Shown here piece after piece: positions 27,448 to 35,735 of a stretch of 64,000 bases of DNA (positions are counted from its first letter, which is position 1; every line of letters starts with the position of its first letter). A program made the position numbers and the translations under genes. The notes under the pieces were generated by a model. That model made no database searches. It was given only the letters and a program-made list of their open reading frames with translations, and had not been told where the DNA came from. Where the stretch lies: positions 3,658,001 to 3,722,000 of the forward strand of contig CP154795.1 in the NCBI GenBank assembly GCA_039565995.1, written 5' to 3'. The stretch comes from Propionibacteriaceae bacterium ZF39 (lineage in GTDB: Bacteria; Actinomycetota; Actinomycetes; Propionibacteriales; Propionibacteriaceae).

Positions 27448-28146
27448 TCATCGGAACAGCCCCTCCCGCAGGGCCACCGCCACGGCGCCCCCGCGATCGG
27501 AAACCTCGAGCTTGCGATAGAGCCCGCGGATGTGGGTTTTGACCGTGTCCTCACTGATCACCAGACGCTGGGCGATGGCCTTGTTGGAGAGCCCGTCGAC
27601 GAGGAGCTGCAGAACCTCGGACTCCCGCTGGGTGAGGCCGCGATCGGAACCGGGCCAATACTCCCCCGCGGTCATCCGCGCCGCCGACATCGCGACCCGG
27701 CCGGCGAGCGCCGGGTCGATCACGACGTCGCCCTCCATGACCCGATGGAGGTGCCGCACGAGTTCATGCGCGTCGATCCGCTTGAGGATGTATCCCGCCG
27801 CCCCCGCCCGCAGGGCCTGGAACAGATAGTGCTCGTCCTCGTACGCCGTCAGGAGCACGACCTTGAGTTCGGGCCGCTCCTTCTGCCACGCCGCGACCAG
27901 GTCGATCCCGCTGCCGCGCCCGATGCGGACGTCACACAGGACGAGGTCGGGCTCGTGTTCGGTGACCGCGGCGAGAGCCTTCTTCTCACTCGTCGCCGTC
28001 GCAACGACACGCACATCCTCGGGAAAGTGCGTCAGCATCGCCTGCAGCCCATAGAGCACCATCTCGTGGTCGTCCACGAGAATGGTGCGAATCGCACGCG
28101 GCGCGTGCTCCCCCGACTCGGCCGCCGGGCCTGGGGCCTCAGTCAT
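27448..28146 (-). CDS. NarL/LuxR-family response regulator
   Basis: The 232-residue regulator has a receiver domain (ILVDDHEMVLYGLQ, phospho-acceptor Asp in LVLCDVRIG, the Lys in GYILKRID) and a C-terminal LuxR HTH (LTQRESEVLQLLVDGLSNKAIA, SEDTVKTHIRGLYRKL). The start codon gives MTEAPGPAAES. It is the first gene of the pair with the GAF kinase and is divergent from fructose-1,6-bisphosphatase with 158 bp between starts. Its place between the RuBisCO and FBP/PRK halves suggests control of carbon fixation; this is inference. Confidence 0.92.
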   Translation of the reverse strand: MTEAPGPAAESGEHAPRAIRTILVDDHEMVLYGLQAMLTHFPEDVRVVATATSEKKALAAVTEHEPDLVLCDVRIGRGSGIDLVAAWQKERPELKVVLLTAYEDEHYLFQALRAGAAGYILKRIDAHELVRHLHRVMEGDVVIDPALAGRVAMSAARMTAGEYWPGSDRGLTQRESEVLQLLVDGLSNKAIAQRLVISEDTVKTHIRGLYRKLEVSDRGGAVAVALREGLFR

Positions 28147-28196
28147 GGCGAAAGGCTAACCAGCCGGGGTGGACGCTGGCTGTTTGTCCGGCAGAA

Positions 28197-28228
28197 GGGT
28201 GGTGACGAATTTCACCCCTCAACCACCC
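28197..28228. promoter_or_regulatory. Inverted repeat upstream of the fbp-prk operon
   Basis: Perfect 7-bp arms GGGTGGT and ACCACCC lie 18 bases apart. The site is 77 bp before the fbp start and 51 bp from the response-regulator start, in the shared divergent control region. It may be an operator for the adjacent regulator or CbbR. Confidence 0.35.
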
Positions 28229-28304
28229 GCACGGGTGAAGCATCCCCCGGGCCCACGAGGTTTTCTGGAATCCCCCGAGCACGCAACCATCCAGGGAGGT
28301 TCCC

Positions 28305-29384
28305 GTGCTGACGAAGAAAACCACCCTCACCCAGTTCCTCATCGAAGAGCGCCGCAGCCACCCCACGGCCGTGGGCGACCTCAACAGCCTGATCATCGAC
28401 CTTGCGCTGTCGGTCAAGCAGATCGGCGTACGCCTGGCGCGGGCGCCCTTCGACGGCGACCCCGATGCCCCCGGCACTCCGGCCGCGCCCGAGGATGCCC
28501 GCCACCGTCTCGACACCGATGCGACCGGCCTGGTGCTGCGCGCGACCGAGTGGGGCGGCGAGGTCGCCGGCATGGTGACCGAGGAGCTCCCCGAGCCGTA
28601 CGCAATCCCGGACGCCTGTCCGCGCGGGAAGTACCTGCTGTGCTTCGACCCGCTCAACGGCTCCTGCAATATCGACATCAACAGCACCGTCGGGTCGGTG
28701 TTCTCGATCCTGCGCGCCCCGAATCCGGGCGAGCGCCCCACCCCGGAGGATTTCCTGCAGGCGGGTTCGGAGCAGGTGTGCACGGGGTACGCCGTCTATG
28801 GCCCCGCCACCATGATCGTCCTCAGTGTCGGGCGGGGGGTGCACGGCTTCACCCTCGAACCCACCCTGGGTGAGTTCATCCTCACGCACCCCGATATCCG
28901 CATCCCGGCCTCGCCGAACGAGTTCGCGATCAACTCGTCCAACGCTCGCTATTGGCAGCCGGCCGTCCGCCGCTATGTCGAGGAATGCCTGGCCGGGGCG
29001 AGCGGCCCGCGCCGCACCAACTTCAACATGCGCTGGACCGCCGCCCCCGTGGGCGAGGCGCATCGCATCCTGATGCGGGGTGGCGTCTATCTCTATCCCC
29101 AGGACCGCAAGAACGCCGCCGAGGGCGGTCGGCTGCGGTTGCTCTATGAGGCCAACCCGCTGGCGTACCTCATCGAACAGGCAGGTGGCCGCGCCTCCAA
29201 CGGCTGCCGCCGCATCCTCGACGTGCAGCCGGACGACATCCACCAGCGCGTCGGGCTGATCTTCGGTGATGCGGACGAGGTGGAGCGCATCGAGGCATAC
29301 CACCGCGAGCCCGTCCTCGACTCCACCCCCACCGAGACCGACCTGCCGCTCTATGGCACCCGCGGGCTGTTCCGCACGGCCTGA
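28305..29384 (+). CDS. cbbF: Fructose-1,6-bisphosphatase, class I
   Basis: The 359-residue enzyme hydrolyses fructose-1,6-bisphosphate, and possibly sedoheptulose-1,7-bisphosphate, in the Calvin cycle. Recognisable pieces are TLTQFLIEERRS, the metal site CFDPLNGSCNIDINSTVGSVFSI, GYAVYGPATMIV, NSSNARYW and YEANPLAYLIEQAGG. The start is a GTG preceded by AGGGAGGT at ideal spacing. Phosphoribulokinase follows after 19 bp. Actinobacteria normally use class II GlpX for gluconeogenesis, so a class I enzyme paired with PRK indicates a dedicated autotrophic role. Confidence 0.95.
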   Translation: MLTKKTTLTQFLIEERRSHPTAVGDLNSLIIDLALSVKQIGVRLARAPFDGDPDAPGTPAAPEDARHRLDTDATGLVLRATEWGGEVAGMVTEELPEPYAIPDACPRGKYLLCFDPLNGSCNIDINSTVGSVFSILRAPNPGERPTPEDFLQAGSEQVCTGYAVYGPATMIVLSVGRGVHGFTLEPTLGEFILTHPDIRIPASPNEFAINSSNARYWQPAVRRYVEECLAGASGPRRTNFNMRWTAAPVGEAHRILMRGGVYLYPQDRKNAAEGGRLRLLYEANPLAYLIEQAGGRASNGCRRILDVQPDDIHQRVGLIFGDADEVERIEAYHREPVLDSTPTETDLPLYGTRGLFRTA

Positions 29385-29403
29385 GTTTTCAAGGAGTACG
29401 CCC

Positions 29404-30285
29404 ATGTCCCAGCGCCATCCGATCATCGTCGCGACCGGTTCGTCGGGCGCCGGCACGAGCACGGTCAGCCGCACGTTCCAGCAGATCTTCCACCGCGAGG
29501 GCATCGTCGCGGCCACCGTCGAAGGGGACTCGTTCCATCGCTGGGACCGGGCCGAGATGAAGGTGGAGATGGCCAAGGCCCAGGCCGAGCACCGGATGCT
29601 CAGCCACTTCGGCCCCGAGGCCAATCTCTTCGGTGAGCTGGACGCGCTCTTCGACTCGTACGCCCGCACCGGCTCCGGACGCACCCGGAAATACCTCCAC
29701 GACGAGGTCGAGGCCGCGCCCTACAAGCAGCCGCCCGGCACGTTCACGCCGTGGGAGGACATCGAGCAGGGCACTGACTTCCTCTTCTATGAGGGGCTGC
29801 ACGGCGCGGTCGAGGCGGAGGGCATCAACCTTGCCCGGCATGCCGACCTGCTCATCGGGGTCGTGCCGGTGATCAACCTCGAGTGGATCCAGAAACTGCA
29901 CCGCGACAAGTCCATGCGGGGCTATTCGACCGAGGCCGTGACCGAGACGATCCTGCGGCGGATGCCGGACTACCTGGCGTACATGTGTCCGCAGTTTTCC
30001 AAGACCCACATCAACTTCCAGCGCGTGCCCGTGGTCGACACGTCCAATCCGTTCATCGCGCGGACCGTGCCGACGGCCGATGAGTCGATGCTGGTCATCC
30101 GGTTCAACAACCCGCGGGGCATCGATTTCCCCTATCTGCTGTCGATGCTCCACGACTCGTTCATGTCGCGGCCCAACACCATCGTGTGCCCGGGCGGCAA
30201 GATGGAGCTGGCGATGCAGCTCATCCTCACGCCCATGGTCTGGCGCCTGCACGAGCGCCAGCAGAAGGCGATGGAAGCGGAGTGA
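29404..30285 (+). CDS. cbbP: Phosphoribulokinase (bacterial class I type)
   Basis: The 293-residue kinase makes RuBP from ribulose-5-phosphate and ATP. The P-loop is GSSGAGTSTVSRTF, the form used by octameric bacterial PRKs. EGDSFHRWDR, FYEGLHGAV, and the HADLLIGVVPVINLEWIQKLHRD segment follow. AAGGAG precedes the ATG. Together with cbbF it forms a short operon; the rest of the cycle (transketolase, aldolase, GAPDH) is not in this window. Confidence 0.96.
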   Translation: MSQRHPIIVATGSSGAGTSTVSRTFQQIFHREGIVAATVEGDSFHRWDRAEMKVEMAKAQAEHRMLSHFGPEANLFGELDALFDSYARTGSGRTRKYLHDEVEAAPYKQPPGTFTPWEDIEQGTDFLFYEGLHGAVEAEGINLARHADLLIGVVPVINLEWIQKLHRDKSMRGYSTEAVTETILRRMPDYLAYMCPQFSKTHINFQRVPVVDTSNPFIARTVPTADESMLVIRFNNPRGIDFPYLLSMLHDSFMSRPNTIVCPGGKMELAMQLILTPMVWRLHERQQKAMEAE

Positions 30286-30294
30286 CCGGTTGAC

Positions 30295-31173
30295 TCAGCA
30301 GTCCGGGGCGAGGACGATCCGGTGCCCGGGGCGCTCTGCGTACTCCCAGAGTTCCTGGGTCAGCGGCAGTTTCGACTCCGGATCGGGGCAGGTGCGGTTG
30401 TCGAGCGCCGCCTGCGTGTCCGGGCCGACACGCAGGGTCAGCGCCAGGGGCGTCGGCGACGCGGCCCACACGTCGACGAGCGCCTCCATCTCGGGCCGGA
30501 CCGCATCCGACGGCTGCTCCCATTTCGCGGTGATGGAGTCGATGACAACCTCGTGGTTGCTCTGGGACACCCTCAGCTGCGACACAGTCGGTGCCGCGGC
30601 GAACGCTGCATCGAAGCGGGCAACGGGCGGCGTGGAGTCCCAACCCACCTGATAACGGTCGGAAGAGACGCCGGCCTGATCGGCCTTCAGCCGAAGGCCG
30701 GCTACGCGGTGGAGCTGCGCGGGGAAATCGGCGTCGGCGACCTTGACGGATACGACCAGCCCCTGAGCGGGATAGAAGCCCGCGCGCATCGTGAGGTCGG
30801 TAGGCCAATCTGCCACCGCCCGGACCTGATCGTCCGACGGCATGGAGATGCCGAAGCCGGTGATCTCCCGGTCCTGGTCCCCGCTCTTCCACCGCAGATA
30901 GAGCGCGACCTCGTCTGCGGGCAGCCGACGCACCGCGGAGCCGTAAGCCCGGATCACCTCGCTCAGCAGGTCCGCCGACGGATCCTTCTCCAGTTCGACC
31001 ACGAACATGTGGTCCGGTTGGCGCAGCAGCCAGGGCATCGTCCAGACCTTGCGGACGCCATCGATGTCGCGCAGGGTCTGCATCACGACCTTGTCCGGGT
31101 CGGAGCTCCTGCCACAGCCGGGCAGGAGGAGCATGAAGGCGGCCAGCAGGCCGACGAAGAAGCGACGGGCCAC
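30295..31173 (-). CDS. Hypothetical lipoprotein (292 aa)
   Basis: The N-terminus RRFFVGLLAAFMLLLPGCGRS is a lipoprotein signal with the lipobox LLPGC, so the mature protein would start at that Cys and sit on the outer face of the membrane. The rest is soluble and mixed alpha/beta with no catalytic motif I recognise. The start is a GTG without a clear ribosome site. It is convergent with the prk gene (9 bp between stops) and divergent from the MATE exporter. Confidence 0.75.
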   Translation of the reverse strand: MARRFFVGLLAAFMLLLPGCGRSSDPDKVVMQTLRDIDGVRKVWTMPWLLRQPDHMFVVELEKDPSADLLSEVIRAYGSAVRRLPADEVALYLRWKSGDQDREITGFGISMPSDDQVRAVADWPTDLTMRAGFYPAQGLVVSVKVADADFPAQLHRVAGLRLKADQAGVSSDRYQVGWDSTPPVARFDAAFAAAPTVSQLRVSQSNHEVVIDSITAKWEQPSDAVRPEMEALVDVWAASPTPLALTLRVGPDTQAALDNRTCPDPESKLPLTQELWEYAERPGHRIVLAPDC

Positions 31174-31224
31174 CTATTCAGGCTAGGAATCCAAAGGGTC
31201 GGAACGGCCCCCTAGGGTGGCCCC

Positions 31225-32562
31225 ATGCAGGCCCCCAATCCGGAGTCCCGGGATCACCGCGATCACCGTGATCACCGCCGCGAGGTGTTGGCCCTGGCGA
31301 TCCCGGCGTTCGCGACGCTGGTGTCGGAGCCGCTGCTGCTGCTCGCGGACTCGGCGTTCATCGGGCATCTCGGCACGACCCAGCTCGCCGGTCTCGGCAT
31401 CGCCGGCAACATCATCGGGATCATCGCCGGGCTGTGCATCTTCCTCGCCTATGGCACGACCGCGACCGTCGCGCGGCAGCTCGGCGCGGGCAATCGCCGG
31501 GCGGCGCTGACCGGCGGCATCGACGGGATCATCCTGGGCGGGTTGCTCGGTGTTGTGATCGTGATCGGGCTCCAGCTCGGGTTGGAGCCGCTGATCAGGC
31601 TCTATGGGCCCTCGTCCGAGGTGGCCGCCCAGGCCGCGACCTATCTGCGCATCGCTTCGTTCGGGTTCCCGTTCCTGTTGATGATGCTGGCCTCGACGGG
31701 GGTGCTTCGAGGTCTCCAGGACACGAAGACCCCCCTCAAGGTCGCCATCGCGCTCAACCTCACCAACATCGCGCTCAACGCCACGCTCGTCTATGGCCTC
31801 GGGCTCGGCATCGCGGGCGCCGCTCTCGGGACCGTCGCGTCGCAGGCCGGCGCCGCCGCGTTGCTCGTGATCATCGTCGCTCGGGGCGCACGGCGGGAGG
31901 GGGCCGAGGTGCGGCTCCGGCCGGGAGGTGTGCTGGCGGCTGCTCGCTCGGGGGTCTGGCTCATCCTGCGTACCCTCGCCCTCCAGGTCTCCATCACCGC
32001 CACCACCGTGGTCGCGACGCATCTGGGAGCCGTCGGGCTGGCCGCCCACCAGGTGATCAACTCGCTGTGGATGTTCCTGGCCTTCGCGCTCGATGCGATC
32101 GCGATCGCGGCCCAGGCGATCGTGGGGCGCTATCTGGGGGCGGGGGATGCGGGGATGATACGCCGGCTCACCGCCATGATGGTCCGCTGGGGCGTCGGGT
32201 TCGGGGTCGTGCTGGGCGTCGTGTTCCTGATCGCCCGGCCGTGGATTCCGTTGATCTTCACGACCGACGCCGAGGTACGCCGGCTCGTCGCGACGGTGCT
32301 GTTCGTCCTCATCGTGCTGTTGCCGCTGTCCGGGGTGGTCTTCGTCCTCGACGGGGTGTTGATCGGTGCCGGGGACACGAGGTATCTCGCCATCGCCGGG
32401 GCGCTCGTGACGCTGGCGTACCTGCCCTTCGCCATCTGGGTCGATGTCAGCGGGAGGTCCCTGGTCTGGTTGTGGGGTGTCTATGGGATTTCGATGCTCG
32501 GCCGTGGGATCGTCCTGGGGCTCCGGGCCCGGGGCACCGCGTGGATGAGGTTGGGTGCCTGA
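31225..32562 (+). CDS. MATE-family efflux transporter (DinF-like)
   Basis: The protein of 445 residues has twelve predicted membrane helices in two halves, with MATE-typical segments LALAIPAFATLVSEPLLLLADSA-type helix 1 (shown here by its order only), FLAYGTTATVARQLGAGN, and GLAAHQVINSLWMFLAFALDA. The helix 7-8 region with IAAQAIVGRYLGAGD mirrors the first half. MATE proteins expel cationic drugs or metabolites using a proton or sodium gradient. DinF is the closest subgroup. A palindromic repeat and a hairpin follow the stop. Confidence 0.9.
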   Translation: MQAPNPESRDHRDHRDHRREVLALAIPAFATLVSEPLLLLADSAFIGHLGTTQLAGLGIAGNIIGIIAGLCIFLAYGTTATVARQLGAGNRRAALTGGIDGIILGGLLGVVIVIGLQLGLEPLIRLYGPSSEVAAQAATYLRIASFGFPFLLMMLASTGVLRGLQDTKTPLKVAIALNLTNIALNATLVYGLGLGIAGAALGTVASQAGAAALLVIIVARGARREGAEVRLRPGGVLAAARSGVWLILRTLALQVSITATTVVATHLGAVGLAAHQVINSLWMFLAFALDAIAIAAQAIVGRYLGAGDAGMIRRLTAMMVRWGVGFGVVLGVVFLIARPWIPLIFTTDAEVRRLVATVLFVLIVLLPLSGVVFVLDGVLIGAGDTRYLAIAGALVTLAYLPFAIWVDVSGRSLVWLWGVYGISMLGRGIVLGLRARGTAWMRLGA

Positions 32563-32583
32563 GGCGGCTCCGGGAGTGGCTGC

Positions 32584-32618
32584 GCGCCCTATGGAATTGC
32601 TTCCGGTACGGAAGCGCC
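32584..32618 (+). repeat. Palindromic intergenic repeat, copy 1
   Basis: Copy of a roughly 36-bp element with the core AATTGCTTCCG-N2-CGGAAGCG preceded by GCCCTATG. It lies 22 bp after the MATE stop. The other two copies are at 39506-39541 and 57458-57495. Confidence 0.85.
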
Positions 32619-32650
32619 GCTTCCATCCGGCGAGACACCCCGGAGTGCAA

Positions 32651-32678
32651 CGAGACGCCCGCTCCAGCAGGCGTCTCG
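32651..32678. terminator. Strong hairpin between MATE and antitoxin genes
   Basis: Perfect 9-bp arms CGAGACGCC and GGCGTCTCG flank a 10-base loop. It lies downstream of both the MATE gene and the convergent antitoxin gene. There is no long T-run. Confidence 0.6.
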
Positions 32679-32745
32679 ATTCAGGCCGAGGGGTCTCGCG
32701 CGTGGACCAGGCCCAGCCGAGGTGCCTCGGGCATGGATCAGGCCG

Positions 32746-32766
32746 CTCAGTCCGTGTCGAAAGCCG
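32746..32766 (+). repeat. Direct repeat left of the antitoxin gene (copy of the fpr 3' end)
   Basis: CTCAGTCCGTGTCGAA-A-GCCG repeats, with one mismatch, the 21 bases at 33101-33121 that form the last codons and stop of the ferredoxin reductase gene. It directly abuts the antitoxin stop, so the two copies bracket a 334-bp segment. Confidence 0.85.
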
Positions 32767-33027
32767 TCATGCCGAATCTGGTCCAGCCAGCCGAGCGGCC
32801 CGGAATTCCGCTACGACTTCATCAACATCAACGCCCTTCTCCTGGAGAAGCTCATCCAGCGTTGCTGCAGCGACCCGCAAGGCCGCCATCTCTTCATCTG
32901 CGCGACCCCTGGTGGGGATGAAATACCCAACCGTGTGCCCATGCCGAGTGACTGCCACCGGCGTTTCGGATGCGATGTATTCCGCGAGGCCTGCCCGGAA
33001 CTCCCGGATTCCCACAGATACCGTCAT
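32767..33027 (-). CDS. Phd/YefM-family antitoxin without a visible toxin
   Basis: This protein of 86 residues begins MTVSVGIREFRAGLAEYI and continues SETPVAVTRHGHTVGYFIP, the N-terminal DNA-binding fold of Phd/YefM antitoxins. The acidic C-terminal part (LLQEKGVDVDEVVAEFRAARL) is the region that usually wraps a toxin. GGAGGTG precedes the ATG. A palindromic operator lies directly upstream, typical of self-repression. No PIN, Doc or RelE gene is next to it on either strand, and the 200 bp downstream are too short for one. It may be a lone remnant, an anti-addiction protein, or partner of a distant toxin. Confidence 0.85.
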   Translation of the reverse strand: MTVSVGIREFRAGLAEYIASETPVAVTRHGHTVGYFIPTRGRADEEMAALRVAAATLDELLQEKGVDVDEVVAEFRAARLAGPDSA

Positions 33028-33043
33028 CACACACCTCCACTTG

Positions 33044-33067
33044 ATTGTGTATCTATGTGTACACAAT
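33044..33067. promoter_or_regulatory. Palindromic operator of the Phd-type antitoxin
   Basis: Perfect arms ATTGTGTA and TACACAAT are 8 bases apart, 17 bp upstream of the antitoxin start. A second perfect palindrome, TGTGTACACA, overlaps the right arm. Phd/YefM proteins typically bind such AT-rich palindromes to repress themselves. Confidence 0.75.
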
Positions 33068-33100
33068 AGCATGAGGCTTGCAGCTGGCTCCGCCGAATCC

Positions 33101-33121
33101 CTCAGTCCGTGTCGAACGCCG
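33101..33121 (+). repeat. Direct repeat right of the antitoxin segment (fpr 3' end)
   Basis: This is the resident copy of the 21-base repeat and contains the stop codon of the ferredoxin reductase gene. See the partner at 32746-32766. Confidence 0.85.
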
Positions 33122-34409
33122 CGCGAAGCATGGCCTCGCGGTCGGCGAGCTTGACGGTGGCCGCCCCGTGTTCGGCGCCCAGGGCGTCTTCGGCCGCACG
33201 GATCCGGTCCCATCGGGCCCAGTCGACAGCGGGATGTCCGGAGGCCTCGAGCTTGTCGGCCAGGTCCGGGCGGGTCGGCGTCCCCGATCCGGCGGAGCCC
33301 AGATTCTCCAACAACCGCTCGGCTGTCTCGGCGGCATCGCCCTTATTGGTGCCGATCACGCCGGTTGGGCCGCGCTTGATCCAGCCGGTGACGTACTCCC
33401 GGCCGGCCGTTCCGGCCACCTCCCCCTCGTCGTTCGGAATGAGACAGCGATCGGGGTCGAAGGGCAGACCGGGGATCGGCTCACCGCGATAGCCGATCGC
33501 CCGGATCACCGCCTGGGCATCGATCCGGCCCTCGGTCACGGGGCCTCCGGGCGGCGCGGTCAACACGTCGACGCCCGTCACCGACATCTCCCCCTCGATC
33601 CGCTGCGGGGTCGTCCAGAAGTGGAAGTGCATTGTCTTGCGGGGATGGTCGTTGTTGCCGTCCCAGTGGGCGTACGCCTCGCGGAACAACCGGAGGTTGG
33701 TCGCCACCTCGCGCGGGTGGCCCTCCTGCTCGGCCAATGCGGCCGGATCGGTGTGGAGGACGATCCGCACGTCGGGGAGTTCGAGCAGCTCGGCGAGTTC
33801 GACGCGCGTGAACTTCACGTGTTCGGGCCCGCGGCGACAGAGGAGATGTACGTCGGTCAGCTCGTGGTCCAGCTCGTCGACCACCTCTCGCGGCATGTCG
33901 GTGCTCTCGAGCAGCTTCCGCGGCTGCAGCGAAATCCGGGAGACATCGAGCGCGACATTGCCGGCACCGACCACGACGAGGGTCGAGGTGCCGTGCCAGT
34001 CGGCGGGTTTGAGGACGTCGGGGTGCCCGGAATACCAGGCCACGAAGTGGGCCGCGCCCAGACTCCCGGCGAGCTCCTCCCCGGGGATGCCGAGGTCGCG
34101 GTCATAACGCGCGCCGGTCGCATAGATGACCGCGTCATAGTGCTCGAGCAGATCCTCGCGGGAGACATCCCGGCCCACGTGCACGTTGCCGAAGAACCTC
34201 ACCCGCTCGTCCTCGAACGCCCGCGCCAGAGCCCGCGACACGGTCTTGGTCTTCGGGTGATCGGCCGCGACGCCGTAGCGCAGGAGGCCATAGGGAGCGG
34301 GCAGTGACTCGAGGACATCGACCCGCGTGACGTCCTCCGACCTCAGCAACCGTTGCACGGCATAGATCCCACTCGGACCTGCTCCGACGACCGCTATCGC
34401 GAGTCCCAC
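33102..34409 (-). CDS. fprA: FAD-dependent ferredoxin-NADP+ reductase, adrenodoxin-reductase type (FprA-like)
   Basis: The protein of 435 residues transfers electrons between NADPH and ferredoxin. The FAD-binding motif is VVGAGPSGIYAVQRL, followed by APYGLLRYGVAADHPKTK. The NADPH motif is VVVGAGNVALDVSRI, with CRRGPEHVKF downstream. The C-terminal piece is GWIKRGPTGVIGTNK. The outermost GTG has no room for a ribosome site, whereas a GTG three codons later has GGAGGAG at 8 bases; I use the latter. It may supply electrons to a P450 or other oxygenase. Its 3' end is duplicated beyond the antitoxin gene. Confidence 0.92.
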   Translation of the reverse strand: MGLAIAVVGAGPSGIYAVQRLLRSEDVTRVDVLESLPAPYGLLRYGVAADHPKTKTVSRALARAFEDERVRFFGNVHVGRDVSREDLLEHYDAVIYATGARYDRDLGIPGEELAGSLGAAHFVAWYSGHPDVLKPADWHGTSTLVVVGAGNVALDVSRISLQPRKLLESTDMPREVVDELDHELTDVHLLCRRGPEHVKFTRVELAELLELPDVRIVLHTDPAALAEQEGHPREVATNLRLFREAYAHWDGNNDHPRKTMHFHFWTTPQRIEGEMSVTGVDVLTAPPGGPVTEGRIDAQAVIRAIGYRGEPIPGLPFDPDRCLIPNDEGEVAGTAGREYVTGWIKRGPTGVIGTNKGDAAETAERLLENLGSAGSGTPTRPDLADKLEASGHPAVDWARWDRIRAAEDALGAEHGAATVKLADREAMLRAAFDTD

Positions 34410-34562
34410 GTCGACCACTCCTCCACGACGACACTGTCGAGACCCCTATTCAACCCCACGTTGACTCCGAGCCGCCGGAACCCTGCCCGCGAGCGCGTGC
34501 GTCGAACCGCCCAGACCGTCTCTTCTGTGAAGAGCCCTCAAACCTCCGACCCGAAGGGACCG

Positions 34563-35735
34563 ATGAAACCCACCACCCGCCTCGGTCGCTGGCACCGATC
34601 CGCCCTCACGCTGCTGCGTCAGGCTTCGTGGCGACGGGTACGCCTGTTCGATCCGCACGGCAGCCCCGTCGCGCGCTTCTCGGTCAACGACACCGCCTCG
34701 GCCACGGGTCGCCCGCCGATCCTCATCGTCTCGGGCCACCGATGTGGGGCCTTCGACGGACTGCTCGTGCAGGCCTTCCATCCGACGGCCGTCACCCTGC
34801 TGTCCACGCAGCTGGTCGCGAACCCCTATCTCCGATTGCTGTTCACCGGCATCCCGATCGCCCGCCCCCAGGACCGGGCGCGCGGCAAGGACTCCGGCGC
34901 GGTTCCGGATGCCGTGGCCGCCGCAGCCGAGCAACTCAGGTCGGGTGGCGACCTGGTCATGTATCCCGAAGGCACCTCCACCTGGTCCCACTCCCCCCAG
35001 CCGTTCCACCGTGGCACCGCCGCCGCGCTCCGCCGCGTGCTGGGCGAGGGGCACGATGTGACCCTCATCCCCGTCGCCCCGCACTATGAGCGTCCCACCG
35101 ACTGGCAGTCCCGCGCCGAGCTCGTGGTCGGGCGGCCCCTCACCCTCCGCGGGTCCCGGCCCGGTGAGTCCAAACCCACGCTCTCCGAACTCGCCGAGCT
35201 GATCGAGGCCCGCGTACGCGAACTCTCCGTCGACTCCCCCACCCCCGAGACCTTCGCCGCTGCCCGCCGGGGAGCCCGGGCCCGGATCGCTGCTGACCCC
35301 GAGTCGTCCTATGCCGCAGCGTTCCTGCGTACGCAACGGGCACCGGCCACCGAATCCGCCGCCCCCGCCGCGCCCTGGTCACGACGCGTCCTGTCCCTCG
35401 TCGCGATTCCGGCGCTGGCGGCCCTCGTCGCGCTCCACTGGCCGACGCTCCTGGCCGGGTGGATCGGCGCCCGCGCCGCCGACGGTCGCAATGTCGTCAT
35501 GCTCCATCGCATCCTGACCGCACTCCCCGTCGCAGCGCTGACCCTCCCCATCCACCTCGCCCTCGCCGTCCAGTGGCCCTGGCTCCTGATCGGGCACGCA
35601 TTGGCGGTGATCGGTTTCCGGACCTGGGGACCGGTCCGCGACCTGTGGATCCGCGCCGACGACGGTGTCGATGCGCCCGAACCGTCCATCCCCGCAGACA
35701 ACTCCCGAGCACGCCATGACGAGAGGCACCGATGA
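34563..35735 (+). CDS. PlsC-like acyltransferase with C-terminal membrane helices
   Basis: The 390-residue protein has a glycerolipid-acyltransferase-like domain: VSGHRCGAFDGLL in the place of the NHxxxxD block, and MYPEGTSTW matching the FPEGT block. The first block reads His-x5-Asp rather than the standard His-x4-Asp, so activity is uncertain. About 130 residues further on, three hydrophobic helices (LVAIPALAALVALHW, ILTALPVAALTLPIHLAL, PWLLIGHALAVIGF) close the protein. AAGGGA precedes the ATG of MKPTTRLG. Its stop overlaps the next gene (ATGA), coupling it to the PEP-synthase-like enzyme. Confidence 0.75.
   Translation: MKPTTRLGRWHRSALTLLRQASWRRVRLFDPHGSPVARFSVNDTASATGRPPILIVSGHRCGAFDGLLVQAFHPTAVTLLSTQLVANPYLRLLFTGIPIARPQDRARGKDSGAVPDAVAAAAEQLRSGGDLVMYPEGTSTWSHSPQPFHRGTAAALRRVLGEGHDVTLIPVAPHYERPTDWQSRAELVVGRPLTLRGSRPGESKPTLSELAELIEARVRELSVDSPTPETFAAARRGARARIAADPESSYAAAFLRTQRAPATESAAPAAPWSRRVLSLVAIPALAALVALHWPTLLAGWIGARAADGRNVVMLHRILTALPVAALTLPIHLALAVQWPWLLIGHALAVIGFRTWGPVRDLWIRADDGVDAPEPSIPADNSRARHDERHR

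Noticed and set aside
32722-33069. Plus-strand 115-codon frame as a toxin partner of the Phd-type antitoxin
   Set aside because: It is antisense to the antitoxin, has no PIN, Doc or RelE motif and no ribosome site, and is Cys/Pro-rich shadow sequence.
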